64,000 nt of DNA from Hymenobacter coccineus (GTDB taxonomy: Bacteria > Bacteroidota > Bacteroidia > Cytophagales > Hymenobacteraceae). Where the stretch lies: positions 1-64,000 of the forward strand of contig NZ_MDZA01000426.1 in the NCBI RefSeq assembly GCF_001816125.1, read 5' to 3'. Shown here in pieces: positions 8,429-17,376 of this stretch. A program made the position numbers and the translations under genes. A model generated the notes under the pieces. That model was not told the DNA's origin. It made no database searches and saw only the letters and a list, made by a program, of their open reading frames with translations. Numbering within the stretch: the first letter of the stretch is position 1; each line of letters opens with the position of its first letter.

Positions 8429-10336
8429 ATGTTATTGCGCTGCGCCGTCTTTCTTCTGTTGTTGCTGGGGCTGGGCGGCGCGGCGCGGGCGCAGTCGTTC
8501 GACCCGCGCTCGGCGGTGCCGCCCGACTCGCTGCGGACCGAGGCCGCCCTGCGCCGCGAGCAGCCCGATTCGCTGCGCCGCGACTTCGACGAGCAGCGCC
8601 TGCGCCTGAAATTGCAAGCCTATACCCGGCGCAAAACCATTGTGGGGCGCGCAGCGGCGGCGGCCCTGCGCCTCACCCGCCCCAAGGAAGAAAACGCGGG
8701 CCTCGACGCCGTGCTGCTCGACCGGCAGTTCGACCGGCACACGTTTAAGGTGGTGCGCCGCGTGACGGTGCGGCCCAACGATGCGTTCGGCTACAGCCTC
8801 ACCGACTCCACGCGGCAGCCCCACTCGCTGCTCGACCGCACCGGCAACTGGGTGCACATCCGCACGGCGCCCTCGCGCATCCGGCAGGTGCTACTGTTCC
8901 GGCCGGGCCAGCGGCTGGCCCCCCAGGCCCTGGCCGAATCGGAGCGCCTGCTGCGCCAGACCGACGAAATCCTCGACGCCCGGGTGCTGGTGAACGAGCG
9001 CACCTCTACTGCTGACAGCATTGACATTGTGGTGATTACCACCGACGTGTTCAGCATCACGGGCAACTTTGAGCCCGGCGGGGCCGCCGCGGGCCGCGTC
9101 GACGTGGGCGACCAGAACTTCCTGGGCCTGGGCCACCACTTCAGCAACACCTACCAGTACGGGCGCAACCTCGACCAGCGCTGGCGCTACAGCGGCGACT
9201 ACTCGGTACCGTTCCGGCACTTCTTTTTGGCCCAGGCGCGCTACAACAACGAGTTCCGCGACGAGCACGGCGGCGTGTCGCTCCAGCGCGACTTTTACTC
9301 CGTGAACACGCGCTACGCCGGGGCCCTGTCGATGGATTCCTACAACCAGCAAATCACGCTCACGGTGCAGCAGCCGGGCGAAATTCTGAACTACTACACC
9401 CTGCGCTACAACCGGCAAGACCTGTGGGTGGGCCGGTCGCTGCGCCTACGCTCCTACGACCTGGGCTACGAAAACCCGGGCCGCCTCATCGTGGCCACCC
9501 GCTTCACCCGCACCGACTACACCGTCAGCCCCAGCCCCGACTACCGCAACACCAACCTGATTCTGGGCACCGTGGGCTACTCGGTGCGGCGCTACTATAA
9601 GGACCGCTACTTGTTCGGTTTCGGCCGCACCGAGGACGTGCCCACCGGCACGCTGCTCAGCTTCACGGCCGGCCTCGACGCTAATGCGGTGGTGCCGCGC
9701 CGCTACTTTGACGTGCGCCTGGCAACGGCCGTTTTCAGCCAGCGCCACGGCTACTTGTTTGGCAATGTGGAGTTTGGCACCTTCCAGCGCCTGGCCAACC
9801 ACCGCGTGTGGGAGCAGGGCCTGCTGAATGCCCAAACCACGTATTTCACCCGACTCTACCGCCTGGGCAACTACCAGTACCGCCACTTTTTGGGCACCAC
9901 CACCACCGCGGGCTTCAACCGCCGGCCGGGCGAGCTGCTGCAGGGCATTTCCGACGAGCGGGGCATCCGGGGGTTTTCGCCGTCGGTACCCATCCTGGCC
10001 ACCAGCCGCTTCGCCTTTAACTACGAAACCACGGTGTTCACGCCGCTCTCGCTGCTGGGCTTCCGGGTGGCGGGCGTAGCTTTTGCCGATGCGGCCTGGA
10101 TCGGCGAAAAGGTGGGCGGCGGCTCACCCTTCGGCCACACGCCCTACACGGGCTTCGGCCTGGGCCTGCGCCTGCGCAACGAGTTCACGTCGCTGCGCAC
10201 GTTCCAGATTTTACTGGGCTACTACCCCCGCGGCCTCGTGTCGGCCAACGGCCTGCGCGTGTTCGAAACCGCCCGCGAAACCGTTTCCTTCACCGATTTC
10301 GGCATTGGGGCCCCGGGCGTCACCATCTACCAGTAA
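8429..10336 (+). CDS. BamA/Omp85-like outer-membrane beta-barrel protein
   Basis: The 635-residue protein has a signal peptide (cleavage after RAQ, about residue 22). A periplasmic part to about residue 210 has POTRA-like strands (DILDARVLV..DSIDIVVITTD), and a long C-terminal region of alternating aromatic strands with tight turns fits the Omp85 surface-antigen barrel. The ISDERGIRGF stretch resembles the conserved VRGF/RGF loop of Omp85 barrels. Family members insert or export proteins at the outer membrane. With one recognisable POTRA-like segment this is shorter than true BamA, so it is probably an accessory paralogue. Alone on the plus strand; a bidirectional terminator follows. Confidence 0.8.
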   Translation: MLLRCAVFLLLLLGLGGAARAQSFDPRSAVPPDSLRTEAALRREQPDSLRRDFDEQRLRLKLQAYTRRKTIVGRAAAAALRLTRPKEENAGLDAVLLDRQFDRHTFKVVRRVTVRPNDAFGYSLTDSTRQPHSLLDRTGNWVHIRTAPSRIRQVLLFRPGQRLAPQALAESERLLRQTDEILDARVLVNERTSTADSIDIVVITTDVFSITGNFEPGGAAAGRVDVGDQNFLGLGHHFSNTYQYGRNLDQRWRYSGDYSVPFRHFFLAQARYNNEFRDEHGGVSLQRDFYSVNTRYAGALSMDSYNQQITLTVQQPGEILNYYTLRYNRQDLWVGRSLRLRSYDLGYENPGRLIVATRFTRTDYTVSPSPDYRNTNLILGTVGYSVRRYYKDRYLFGFGRTEDVPTGTLLSFTAGLDANAVVPRRYFDVRLATAVFSQRHGYLFGNVEFGTFQRLANHRVWEQGLLNAQTTYFTRLYRLGNYQYRHFLGTTTTAGFNRRPGELLQGISDERGIRGFSPSVPILATSRFAFNYETTVFTPLSLLGFRVAGVAFADAAWIGEKVGGGSPFGHTPYTGFGLGLRLRNEFTSLRTFQILLGYYPRGLVSANGLRVFETARETVSFTDFGIGAPGVTIYQ

Positions 10337-10443
10337 GGCCCCCGGGCGCTGCGTCGCGGGGGCCCCAGGGAAACCGTTCGGGTTTCAACTGCGCAGGGCC
10401 CCAAGTGGGACGGTTTTAGCGTACCGGGCTGGCAGCGTTGCAC

Positions 10444-10476
10444 AAAAAAAGGGCAAGCCGCCGCTTGCCCTTTTTT
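10444..10476. terminator. Bidirectional intrinsic terminator
   Basis: Stem GGGCAAGC / GCTTGCCC (10451-10458 and 10463-10470) flanked by an A-run on the left and T6 on the right. It lies between the convergent Omp85-like gene and tonB-like gene and can serve both. Confidence 0.85.
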
Positions 10477-10562
10477 GGAGAATTGCCCACAGCTTTTGCC
10501 GGGGCAGGGCCAATAACTGGCCCCAAACCATATTTATCTTATAATCAGTTAAATACAGTAAA

Positions 10563-11024
10563 TCAGTGCTGCGTGTCGAAATTGATGGGGATGGTGCAGG
10601 CCACGCGTACGGCCTGGCCCTGCTGACGGGCGGGGGCCCAGTTGGGCATCAGCCACACCAGGCGCAGGGCCTCCTCGTTCAGGCCGTAGCCGGGGCCCCG
10701 CACCACGTGGGCGTCGGTTACGCGGCCTTCGCGGTTCAGCACGAACGACACGTACACCCGGCCCGACACGTGCTGCCGCAGTGCGGCTTCGGGGTAGCGA
10801 ATGTTCTTGGTGAGGTAAGTGGTCAGGGCCACATTGCCGCCGGTGAACGCGGGGCGGCTGTCGGTATTGACGTAGATGGAATCGGGCGAAACCACGGAGG
10901 CCGGGGCCAGGGCGTCGCCGCCGCCGGCGTGCGCGCCGGTCGTTAGAATGCCCTGGGCTTGCACGCGCCCCACGCCGATTAACAACACGGCTACCAGAAA
11001 CAGAAATTGGGTAAAGTTTTTCAT
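10563..11024 (-). CDS. Energy transducer TonB C-terminal-domain protein
   Basis: A 153-residue protein with a signal peptide or anchor (to about residue 24, VQAQ) and a TonB-C domain in the last 90 residues: YPEAALRQHVSGRVYVSFVLNREGRVTDAHVVRG followed by LNEEALRLVWLMPNWAPARQQGQAVRV, the standard order. It lacks the long Pro-rich spacer of classical TonB and has no neighbouring ExbB/ExbD. It therefore fits the short periplasmic TonB-C proteins abundant in Bacteroidota. Its partner receptor is unknown. Confidence 0.85.
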   Translation of the reverse strand: MKNFTQFLFLVAVLLIGVGRVQAQGILTTGAHAGGGDALAPASVVSPDSIYVNTDSRPAFTGGNVALTTYLTKNIRYPEAALRQHVSGRVYVSFVLNREGRVTDAHVVRGPGYGLNEEALRLVWLMPNWAPARQQGQAVRVACTIPINFDTQH

Positions 11025-11170
11025 GTTAATAGTATTTTGTAGTGAATAACTTGGTTTGGCTTAAAGGCCCTATGTTCAAATATACAGCACGTTACGTTGA
11101 TGTATGCAAGTAAAATATTAATTATTTTATTGTCCATTTTGGTCTTCGAAAATTGCACTTGCACCGGCCG

Positions 11171-11178
11171 TAGCTTTG
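11171..11178 (+). promoter_or_regulatory. Bacteroidota-type -7 box (TAGCTTTG)
   Basis: An exact TAnnTTTG match 41 bases before the CvfB-like ATG, in an AT-rich stretch. A TTG lies 15 bases upstream (11153-11155), a shorter spacing than usual, so the -33 half is uncertain. Confidence 0.5.
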
Positions 11179-11218
11179 CACTTCCGGCGGGCCAGGCCCG
11201 CTTCTTTTTGCTTTTCTT

Positions 11219-12049
11219 ATGAACCTCGGCGATTACAACGACCTCGAAGTAGCCCGCGAAACCAGCGTCGGCCTCTACCTCACTTCCGACGACGGCGACT
11301 TGCTACTGCCCAACAAGTACATCCCCGAAGGCACGCGCGTGGGCGACGTGCTGCGCGTGTTTGTGTACCGCGACTCGGAGGACCGCCTGATTGCCACCAC
11401 CCTGCGGCCGCTGGCACTGGTCAACTCCTTCGCCGCCATGGCCGTGCGCGACCACGGCCCCGCCGGCTCGTTCCTCGAATGGGGCCTGGAAAAAGACCTG
11501 CTCTTGCCCTTCCCCAACCAGCGCCGCGACCTGCGCGTGGGCGAGCGGGTGTTCGTGTTCGTGTACCTGGACGAGGAAAGTGACCGGCTGGTGGCTTCGG
11601 CCAAGTGGAAGAAGTTCCTGTCGTCCGAGCCGTTCGCCGGCCAGCCCGGCGACGCCGTGCGCCTGATGGTGGCCGACGAAACCGAGCTGGGCTACCCCGT
11701 TATCGTGAACGGCACGCACCAGGGCCTGCTGTTCCACAACGAGGTGTTCCGGCCCCTGCGGCTGGGCGAAACCATTCCGGGCTTCTTGCGCCAGGTGCGG
11801 GCCGACGGCAAGCTCGACGTGCGCCTCCAGCGCGAGGGCTACGGCGAGGTCGAAACCGCCGCCGCTACGCTGCTGGCGGCCCTGCGCGGGGCCCCCGGCG
11901 GCCAGCTGCCCATCGGCGACAAGAGCGAGGCCGACGACGTGTACCGCCGCGTGGGCATGAGCAAAAAGGTCTTCAAAAAAGCCCTGGGGGCCCTGTTCAA
12001 GCAAGGCGCCGTGGAGCTGGCCCCGCTCGAAACCCGCCTGCGCGCCTAA
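11219..12049 (+). CDS. CvfB-like S1 RNA-binding protein
   Basis: A 276-residue cytoplasmic protein. Two N-terminal S1-like OB segments (LEVARETSVGLYL..GDLLLPNKYIP and the 70-140 region) are followed by a third S1-like unit (YPVIVNGTHQGLLFHNEVF, about 160-205) and a winged-helix tail (SEADDVYRRVGMSKKVFKKALGALFKQGAV). This is the domain order of conserved virulence factor B / YitL proteins, RNA-binding regulators. Length matches the family. Single gene with its own promoter box upstream. Confidence 0.85.
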   Translation: MNLGDYNDLEVARETSVGLYLTSDDGDLLLPNKYIPEGTRVGDVLRVFVYRDSEDRLIATTLRPLALVNSFAAMAVRDHGPAGSFLEWGLEKDLLLPFPNQRRDLRVGERVFVFVYLDEESDRLVASAKWKKFLSSEPFAGQPGDAVRLMVADETELGYPVIVNGTHQGLLFHNEVFRPLRLGETIPGFLRQVRADGKLDVRLQREGYGEVETAAATLLAALRGAPGGQLPIGDKSEADDVYRRVGMSKKVFKKALGALFKQGAVELAPLETRLRA

Positions 12050-12069
12050 AGCAGTTTCCCAATTAGGAA

Positions 12070-12201
12070 TGTAAAACGGAGTGGCACTCCGTTTCCGTGC
12101 GAACGGAGGCAATAAACCGAAGACGCAAGGCAAGGCTGTTAAACGGAGTGGCACTCCGTTCGGCGTTCGCACGGAGAAACGGAGTGCCACTCCGTTTTAC
12201 A
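12070..12201. repeat. Palindromic intergenic element, family B (copy 1)
   Basis: The 132-bp element's ends are perfect 26-bp inverted repeats beginning TGTAAAACGGAGTGGCACTC. After a 2-bp offset a further CGTGCGAACG match continues. A third copy of the AACGGAGTGGCACTCCGTT palindrome lies in the middle (about 12141-12160), so several nested hairpins are possible. It lies between convergent genes. A degenerate relative is at 35944-36010. Confidence 0.8.
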
Positions 12202-12216
12202 ATATGGGGCCCCAGG

Positions 12217-13293
12217 CTACTCAGCAGCGTGCACGTAGGGCGTGGCCAGGCGGCTGATGGGCTGATAATCAACAAACTCAATTTCCGGGGCGAGGTAGCC
12301 GGCGCGCACGGGCTCCTCGCGCAGCAGGTCGGTGCTGAGGTATTTCTTGTTGCTGTCGCAAAGCAGCGTTACCACCGTGGCCTGGGGCCCTAATTCGGCG
12401 GCCAGGCGGATGGCGGCGATGACGTTGGCCCCCGACGAGATGCCCACGGCCAGCCCCAGTTGCTGGGCCAGCTTTTGGGCCACCAGGATGGCGTCGCCGT
12501 CCGAGGCCTGCACTACGGCGTCCAGCTCTTCCAGCTGCACGATGGCGGGAATGAACTCGTCCGAAATGCCCTGGATGCGGTGCGAGCCCACCTTGTGGCC
12601 CGTGGTAAGGGTGGGCGACTCGGCTGGCTCCAGCGGGTGCACGCGCACGCCGGGGAAGTGCGCCTTGAGGTAGTGGCCGGTGCCCATCACGGTGCCGCCA
12701 GTGCCCACGCCGGCCACGAAGGCCGTGGGCGTGCGGCCCACGCTGGCGAGCTGGGCGGCTATTTCGGGGCCCGTGGTGCGGGCATGGGCCTCGGCGTTGT
12801 AGCAGTTCTCAAACTGGCGGGTCAGGAACACGCGCCCGTTGGCGGCGGCCATTTCCTCGGAGAGCTTGATGCTGCCCAGAAAGCCGCCCTGCGCCTTGCT
12901 GATGAGCGTGACCTCGGCCCCCAGCGAGCGGATAATGTCCTGGCGCTCCCGGCTCAGCCAGTCGGGCATGAGGATGTGCACGGGGTGGCCCAGGGCCTTG
13001 CCGATGGCGGCGAAGGCAATGCCCGTATTGCCGCTGGTGGCCTCCACAATGGTGTCGCCGGGCCGGATTTTGCCCTGCGCGTAAGCTTGCTGCAAGATAT
13101 AGAGCGCCATGCGGTCCTTCAGGCTGCCGGTGAGGTTGTAGTGCTCGCACTTAACGAACACCTGGCCCGGCTGGCCCCGGTAGGTGTAGTGCAGCGCCAG
13201 CATGGGCGTGTTGCCCACCAGGTGCCAGAGGTGCGCAAACTTGGCGGTGAGGACGGGCGAGGGCAGCGCGGGCACTACGAGGTCTGGTTGCAT
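12217..13293 (-). CDS. PLP-dependent cysteine synthase-family protein
   Basis: A 358-residue fold-type II PLP enzyme. Lys59 in GSLKDR is the Schiff-base lysine; SGNTG at 87-91 binds phosphate/substrate; [12 protein letters not shown] is the glycine loop; [13 protein letters not shown] is the conserved gating segment. It is longer than CysK by about 50 residues. The C-terminal tail ([19 protein letters not shown]) is seen in the CysK2/'PLP-dependent cysteine synthase family' group. The actual acceptor and nucleophile (O-acetylserine, O-phosphoserine or other) cannot be decided. The ATG at 13291-13293 is preferred over an upstream frame. A second, different synthase lies at 26637. Confidence 0.85.
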   Translation of the reverse strand: MQPDLVVPALPSPVLTAKFAHLWHLVGNTPMLALHYTYRGQPGQVFVKCEHYNLTGSLKDRMALYILQQAYAQGKIRPGDTIVEATSGNTGIAFAAIGKALGHPVHILMPDWLSRERQDIIRSLGAEVTLISKAQGGFLGSIKLSEEMAAANGRVFLTRQFENCYNAEAHARTTGPEIAAQLASVGRTPTAFVAGVGTGGTVMGTGHYLKAHFPGVRVHPLEPAESPTLTTGHKVGSHRIQGISDEFIPAIVQLEELDAVVQASDGDAILVAQKLAQQLGLAVGISSGANVIAAIRLAAELGPQATVVTLLCDSNKKYLSTDLLREEPVRAGYLAPEIEFVDYQPISRLATPYVHAAE

Positions 13294-13660
13294 AACGGGG
13301 AGTGAGCGGGCGAAGGAGAAGCAGGCAGGCTTTTGGTGCCGGCAAAGCTCCACACCAGCCGGCGTTGCACCACCAAGCGCACAGGATTATTTCATGGTGA
13401 ACCGCTGAATTGGTTGGGCTTGCCTGGCCAGGGAGGCGCTTGGCCTAAGCGGTAATTTCCGACAAGCTGGGGCCCTGCTTTCTATCCAACGGCCCCGCTT
13501 TATTCGGGGCGATTTACCTAAGTATAATTCACTGTCCAATAAATAATTGAATAATATTTATGGCCACTGGCCAAAAACGCACCGGGCCCCTAAAAAAGCC
13601 AGGCGTGGGCCTTGCAATACTGCGCTTATTTGGTAGCTTCGACCCCCTATTTCTTATTCT
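13294..13660. other. Gene-free divergent spacer, AT-rich in the middle
   Basis: A 367-bp spacer between the PLP synthase (leftward) and a small zinc-ribbon-like gene (rightward). About 13505-13565 is AT-rich with TATAAT-like and TAATAT stretches, probably carrying promoters for both sides. No RNA gene, repeat or small ORF was recognised. Confidence 0.5.
13612..13641 (+). promoter_or_regulatory. Probable Bacteroidota promoter
   Basis: TTG at 13612-13614, a 19-base spacer, then TAGCTTCG at 13634-13641 (one mismatch to TAnnTTTG). The ATG it would serve is at 13661. Spacing agrees with the TTG-N19-TAnnTTTG arrangement known in this phylum. Confidence 0.5.
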
Positions 13661-13972
13661 ATGAACCCACTATTAATCACCCCCAACACTACCCTGCTGA
13701 GCCCATCGCACGGCACGCACCTGCACCACGACGACCCCGCGCACCACTACCCCACGGTGTGCGGCAGCTTCAGCTTCGGCCGCCCGCCCATGCTCGTGTG
13801 CACCGCCCGCAGCGCCTCGCACATCGAGTTCGACGAAGTGCTCTTCGAGCTTGGCGAGTGGGTGAGCTGCCCGCAGTGCCGCGCCCGCTACCAGGCCGAT
13901 TTTGCGGCCGCCGCCCTGCTGCCCGGGCTGCGCGACGAGGTGGCCCAGCCGCGGCACCTCACGCCGAATTAG
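13661..13972 (+). CDS. Small hypothetical protein with CPxC motif
   Basis: A 103-residue soluble protein. VC at about 34, MLVCTAR near 47, and WVSCPQCRARYQ near 70 form a possible zinc-ribbon-like arrangement; the C-terminal CPxC is the clearest part. His-rich N-terminus (LHHDDPAHHYP). A promoter-like element is placed correctly upstream. I do not recognise the family. A frame exists on the other strand, but the start and promoter favour this one. Confidence 0.6.
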   Translation: MNPLLITPNTTLLSPSHGTHLHHDDPAHHYPTVCGSFSFGRPPMLVCTARSASHIEFDEVLFELGEWVSCPQCRARYQADFAAAALLPGLRDEVAQPRHLTPN

Positions 13973-14141
13973 GGCCCCGGCGGCGGGGCAGCGGCTACGG
14001 CCGCGCACAGGAACAGGACCCCGGCTAGCGAAAGCGAGCCGGGGCCCTATTTATGGCCAACAGCTAGCGCTGAGTGGCGGCGTACGTTAATTTTTGCACT
14101 TTGCGGGCCGGCGCGCTGGAGTATTCGGCGGCCGGGCAAAA

Positions 14142-15185
14142 ATGAAAGAATCGGTTTTGCTGGCCGCAGCGCTGCTGCTGGGGGCCCCGGCCCACCTGGG
14201 GGCCCAACCCACGTGGGCCAAAATCAGGGAGGAAATAGTCTTTCCGCAGCCGCCCTTCCGGCAGTGCCACGCCTCCACCATTGTGCAAGCCGCCGATGGC
14301 CACTTGCTGGTGGCCTGCTTCGGCGGGGCAAATGAGGGGGCACCCGACGTGGGCATCTGGCTGATGGCCCTCGGGGGCAAAGGCCGCGCAACGCCGCGAC
14401 AGGTGGCCACCGGCGTGGTGAGCGACACGCTGCGCTACCCCACCTGGAACCCCGTGCTGTTCCGGCCGCGCGGGGCCGGGCCCCTGTTTCTGTTCTATAA
14501 AGTGGGGCCCAACCCGCGGGAATGGTGGGGCATGGCCAAAACCTCGGCCGACAATGGCGCCACTTGGTCGGTGCCGGTGCGGCTGCCGGCCGGGGTGCTG
14601 GGGCCCATCAAAAACAAGCCGGTGCAACTGGCCAACGGCACCATCCTTTCGCCGTCGAGCCGCGAGGAGGCCAGCGGCCGCTGGCGGGCCCACCTGGAAA
14701 AATCGACGGACCAGGGCCAGACCTGGCAAATTATTTCCATCGACCCCGGCTCGGCGTTCGACGTCATTCAGCCCAGCATTTTGGTGCACCCCGGCCACCG
14801 GCTCCAGCTGCTGTGCCGCAGCAAACAGGGCGCCGTGGTGCAGGCCTGGTCGGCCGACGATGGCGACACCTGGGGACCTCTATCCAAAACAACTTTGCTG
14901 AACCCCAACTCGGGCACCGACGCCGTGACCCTGCGCGACGGCTCCTTCCTGGTAGTGTACAACCCCGACGTGCCGGGCAAAGACTGGTTCAACGGCCGCA
15001 GCAAGCTGCGCGTGGCGGCCTCGGCAGATGGCCGCGCGTGGCACGACGTGGCGGTGCTGGAAGACGGCACCACCGAGGAATTCAGCTACCCGGCCATCAT
15101 CCAGACCACCGACGGCCTGGTGCACATCACCTACACCTACGACCGGAAGAACATCAAGCACGTGGTGCTGAAGGCGGCAAAGTGA
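14142..15185 (+). CDS. Secreted sialidase/BNR-repeat-like protein
   Basis: A 347-residue protein. Signal peptide MKESVLLAAALLLGAPAHLGA, then a six-bladed sialidase-type propeller with Asp-box-like turns: SADNGATW (about 140), STDQGQTW (about 205), SADDGDTW (about 255) and ASADGRAW (about 315). CHASTIVQAADGHLLVACFGG and YPTWNPVLF resemble the BNR-like neuraminidase domain (PF13088). Classical sialidases have an Arg triad, which I cannot assign with confidence, so the substrate may be another glycan. The ATG at 14142 starts the signal peptide; an upstream ATG at 14094 adds a non-signal stretch. Confidence 0.75.
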   Translation: MKESVLLAAALLLGAPAHLGAQPTWAKIREEIVFPQPPFRQCHASTIVQAADGHLLVACFGGANEGAPDVGIWLMALGGKGRATPRQVATGVVSDTLRYPTWNPVLFRPRGAGPLFLFYKVGPNPREWWGMAKTSADNGATWSVPVRLPAGVLGPIKNKPVQLANGTILSPSSREEASGRWRAHLEKSTDQGQTWQIISIDPGSAFDVIQPSILVHPGHRLQLLCRSKQGAVVQAWSADDGDTWGPLSKTTLLNPNSGTDAVTLRDGSFLVVYNPDVPGKDWFNGRSKLRVAASADGRAWHDVAVLEDGTTEEFSYPAIIQTTDGLVHITYTYDRKNIKHVVLKAAK

Positions 15186-15378
15186 TGATTATGGGGTGAT
15201 TATGCTGCCGCACCGCCAAGCGGCGCTGGCACCGCAGGAACCTCGCCCCGGGGCCCCCAGGGCAGCTTAGTTGTGCGGGCACGCGGGCGCGCTGAGCGGG
15301 CCAGGTAGCCATTTTGGTCCGCTTGCGTACACTGCTGGGCCCCAGGCGGCTACTTCCCGCTTGGTGGGGCCCCGCGCT

Positions 15379-16022
15379 ATGCAAAAAACTGCCCTCCTGG
15401 CCGGGGCCACCGGCCTCATTGGCGCGGCCCTGCTGCCGCTGTTGCTCGCCGATGCCCGCTATGCTAAAGTGGTGGTGGTGGGGCGGCGGCCCGTGGCCCT
15501 CGCCCACCCCAAGCTGGTGCAGGTCGTCACGGAGCTGAGCGAGTTGGAAAGCCACCGCCTCCAGCTCATTGCCGACGACGTGTACTGCTGCCTGGGCACC
15601 ACGCGCCAGCAGGCCGGCTCGAAGGAAGCCTTTTACCAGGTTGATTTCCTGTACGTGGTGCAGCTGGCGGCGCTGGCGGCCAGCAACTTCGCCAGCCAGT
15701 TCCTGGTGGTATCGAGCATCGGGGCCGACGCCGATAGCCGCGTGTACTACAGCCGGGTGAAGGGCGAGATGGAGGCCGCGGTGGGGCCCCTGCCCTTCCG
15801 GGCGCTGCACATTTTTCGGCCGTCGCTGCTGCTGGGCCAGCGCGCCCACCTGCGCCTGGGCGAGCGAATTGGCGCCGCCGCCCTGGCCTGGCGGGGCCCC
15901 TGCTGCGCGGTGGCTGGGCCAAGTACCGGCCCGTGGCCGCCGCCGCCGTAGCCGCCGCCATGCTGCGCGCCGCCCGCACCGACGCCACCGGCTTGCGCGT
16001 GCACGAGCCCGCCGGGGCTTAG
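15379..16022 (+). pseudogene. NAD(P)-binding oxidoreductase (HTATIP2/YwnB-like), frameshifted near the 3' end
   Basis: A Rossmann protein: GATGLIGAALLPLLL at about 8-22, VVVVGRRPV, DDVYCCLGTTRQQAGSKEAF, VSSIGADADSRVYYSRVKGEME and LHIFRPSLLLGQR are the order seen in the HTATIP2-like SDR family. In frame the protein runs to 15951 but ends in an untypical Pro-rich tail. Adding one G within the GGGGCCCC at about 15893-15900 restores the expected ending (GPLLRGGWAKYRPVAAAAV..LRVHEPAGA) with a stop at 16020-16022. Either a true frameshift or an assembly error. Function: small-molecule or redox-sensing reductase, substrate unknown. Confidence 0.75.
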
Positions 16023-16057
16023 CGCCGGGGCCCACGGCTCAATTTCCGCAGCCCAAT

Positions 16058-16092
16058 AAAAAAACCTCGGCCATAACAGCCGAGGTTTTTTT
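16058..16092. terminator. Bidirectional intrinsic terminator
   Basis: Stem CCTCGGC / GCCGAGG (16065-16071, 16079-16085) with A7 before and T7 after. It separates the convergent oxidoreductase and YXP-rich genes. Confidence 0.85.
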
Positions 16093-16130
16093 GTTAAATA
16101 GAAGTGCGGAGCCTTGTGGGGCCCAGCGGC

Positions 16131-16436
16131 TTAGTAGCGCCGGCCGCGGTACCTATTGCCATAGTAGCGGGGACGGACTGGGTAAGGCCGCACGTAGCGC
16201 GGGCGGCCATAGTATGGGGCCGGGTACACCACGCGGGCGGGCGGGGCGTAGTACACGGGCGGGGCCACCACCACCGGGCGGGGGTAATAGTAGCCGTTGC
16301 CATAGTACGGCCGGGGCGGGGGGTAGTAGCCACCGCCGCCGATGGCCACGCCTACGCTAACCTGGGCCGACGCCGCCCCGCTGCTCAGCAGCAACATAAA
16401 CAACGCCGAGGCGAAAATCACGAGCTTGTTACGCAT
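16131..16436 (-). CDS. Secreted Pro/Tyr/Gly/Arg-rich small protein
   Basis: A 101-residue protein with a strong signal peptide (about 25 residues, SAASAQ). The mature part is low-complexity, dominated by Tyr, Pro, Val and Arg (YYPPPRPYYGN, VYYAPPARVVYP, ending in RYRGRRY). Such short YXPPP proteins are common in Bacteroidota and usually annotated as hypothetical; no function is known. A monocistron between two terminators. Confidence 0.75.
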   Translation of the reverse strand: MRNKLVIFASALFMLLLSSGAASAQVSVGVAIGGGGYYPPPRPYYGNGYYYPRPVVVAPPVYYAPPARVVYPAPYYGRPRYVRPYPVRPRYYGNRYRGRRY

Positions 16437-16593
16437 GGTAAGGATGCGCCGGAGCGCACAGGTTAAGGAGTGGAAGGATGAATAACTACAGGAGGTTTTG
16501 CAAATAAAATGCCAGACTATACCGGGTTAGAGGGCCCAGGCCGGCCAGGGTTTAACGGGCCCCGACAAGTTTTTCTTACGAGCCAGGCCAAAA

Positions 16594-16623
16594 AAAGTGG
16601 CGCGCCTGGGGGCGCGCCACTTT
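16594..16623 (-). terminator. Intrinsic terminator of the OmpH-like gene
   Basis: A perfect 13-bp stem (AAAGTGGCGCGCC / GGCGCGCCACTTT) with a 4-base loop, followed on the minus strand by a T-run. It lies 28 bases after the stop of the gene at 16651. Confidence 0.85.
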
Positions 16624-16650
16624 GGCTTAGCAGAGCCGAAGCCCGCCGGA

Positions 16651-17331
16651 TTACTTGGTGTACGTCTGGTTGAGGTAGGCAAGCACGGGCGTGGTGAGGT
16701 CGAGGTCTTTGCGGCCGTAGGCGATGGTGCCGCTGGGCGCGGCCACCAGGATAAGCTTGTAGCCGTGGGCCTTGCCGTAGGCTTCCACCTTCTTGTTCAC
16801 GCTGCCTAGCACGCGCTGGGTGAGCTTGCCCTCTTCCTCTTGGGCCAGGGCTTGCAGCTTCTGCTGCTGCTCGCCCGACTGCTGCTGCTGGGCTTGCAGC
16901 TTCTGCTCGGCGGCGGCGCGCTGCTCGGGCGTAAGGCTAGGGGCCTGCTTCTGGTAGGCCTCCACGGCGGTGCGGAAGCTGGTGACCAGCGCCTGGTTCT
17001 GGCGCTCCCAGCCCTTGGCCTTTACCTCGAACGAGCGGCGGGCATCCTTCATGCCCTGGTAGCCGTCGAGCAGCTTGGCCGACTCGATGTAGGCAATCTG
17101 GTCGGCGTTGGCGGCGGCTTCGGCGGCGGGCACGTTGGGCGGCGTCACGGGCCGCTCGGCCACGGCGGCCAGCGTAGTGGTGTCGGGCGCGGCATCGGCG
17201 GCAGGAGTTTCGGTGGCGGCGGGCGCGGCGGCCACGGCCGGAGCGGCGGGCTGGCGGAAGTGCAGGAAGTACAGCACGGCTACGGCCACGAGCAGCACGG
17301 CGTTAAACGCCAGTTGGAGCGGGTTTTTCAT
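16651..17331 (-). CDS. OmpH/Skp-family periplasmic chaperone-like protein
   Basis: A 226-residue protein. An N-terminal hydrophobic anchor (residues 4-24) is followed by a Pro/Ala-rich linker to about 80, then a long Gln/Glu/Lys coiled coil (about 95-185) and the C-terminal strands HGYKLILVAAPSGTIAYGRKDLDLTTPVLAYLNQTY. This is the OmpH pattern: IAYIESAKLLDGYQGMKDA at the start and the 'DLT..V...LN..Y' ending. Skp-like proteins hold outer-membrane proteins in the periplasm. It appears membrane-anchored rather than cleaved. ATG at 17329-17331; a promoter box TACTTTTG lies 25 bases upstream. Confidence 0.85.
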   Translation of the reverse strand: MKNPLQLAFNAVLLVAVAVLYFLHFRQPAAPAVAAAPAATETPAADAAPDTTTLAAVAERPVTPPNVPAAEAAANADQIAYIESAKLLDGYQGMKDARRSFEVKAKGWERQNQALVTSFRTAVEAYQKQAPSLTPEQRAAAEQKLQAQQQQSGEQQQKLQALAQEEEGKLTQRVLGSVNKKVEAYGKAHGYKLILVAAPSGTIAYGRKDLDLTTPVLAYLNQTYTK

Positions 17332-17355
17332 TGAAACAGAAAGTGAAACGATGCA

Positions 17356-17363
17356 CAAAAGTA
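17356..17363 (-). promoter_or_regulatory. -7 box TACTTTTG for the OmpH-like gene
   Basis: An exact TAnnTTTG match on the minus strand, 25 bases before the ATG. A TTG (read on the minus strand, 17386-17388) lies 22 bases further upstream. Confidence 0.5.
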
Positions 17364-17376
17364 CGGCCGGGGCCCC

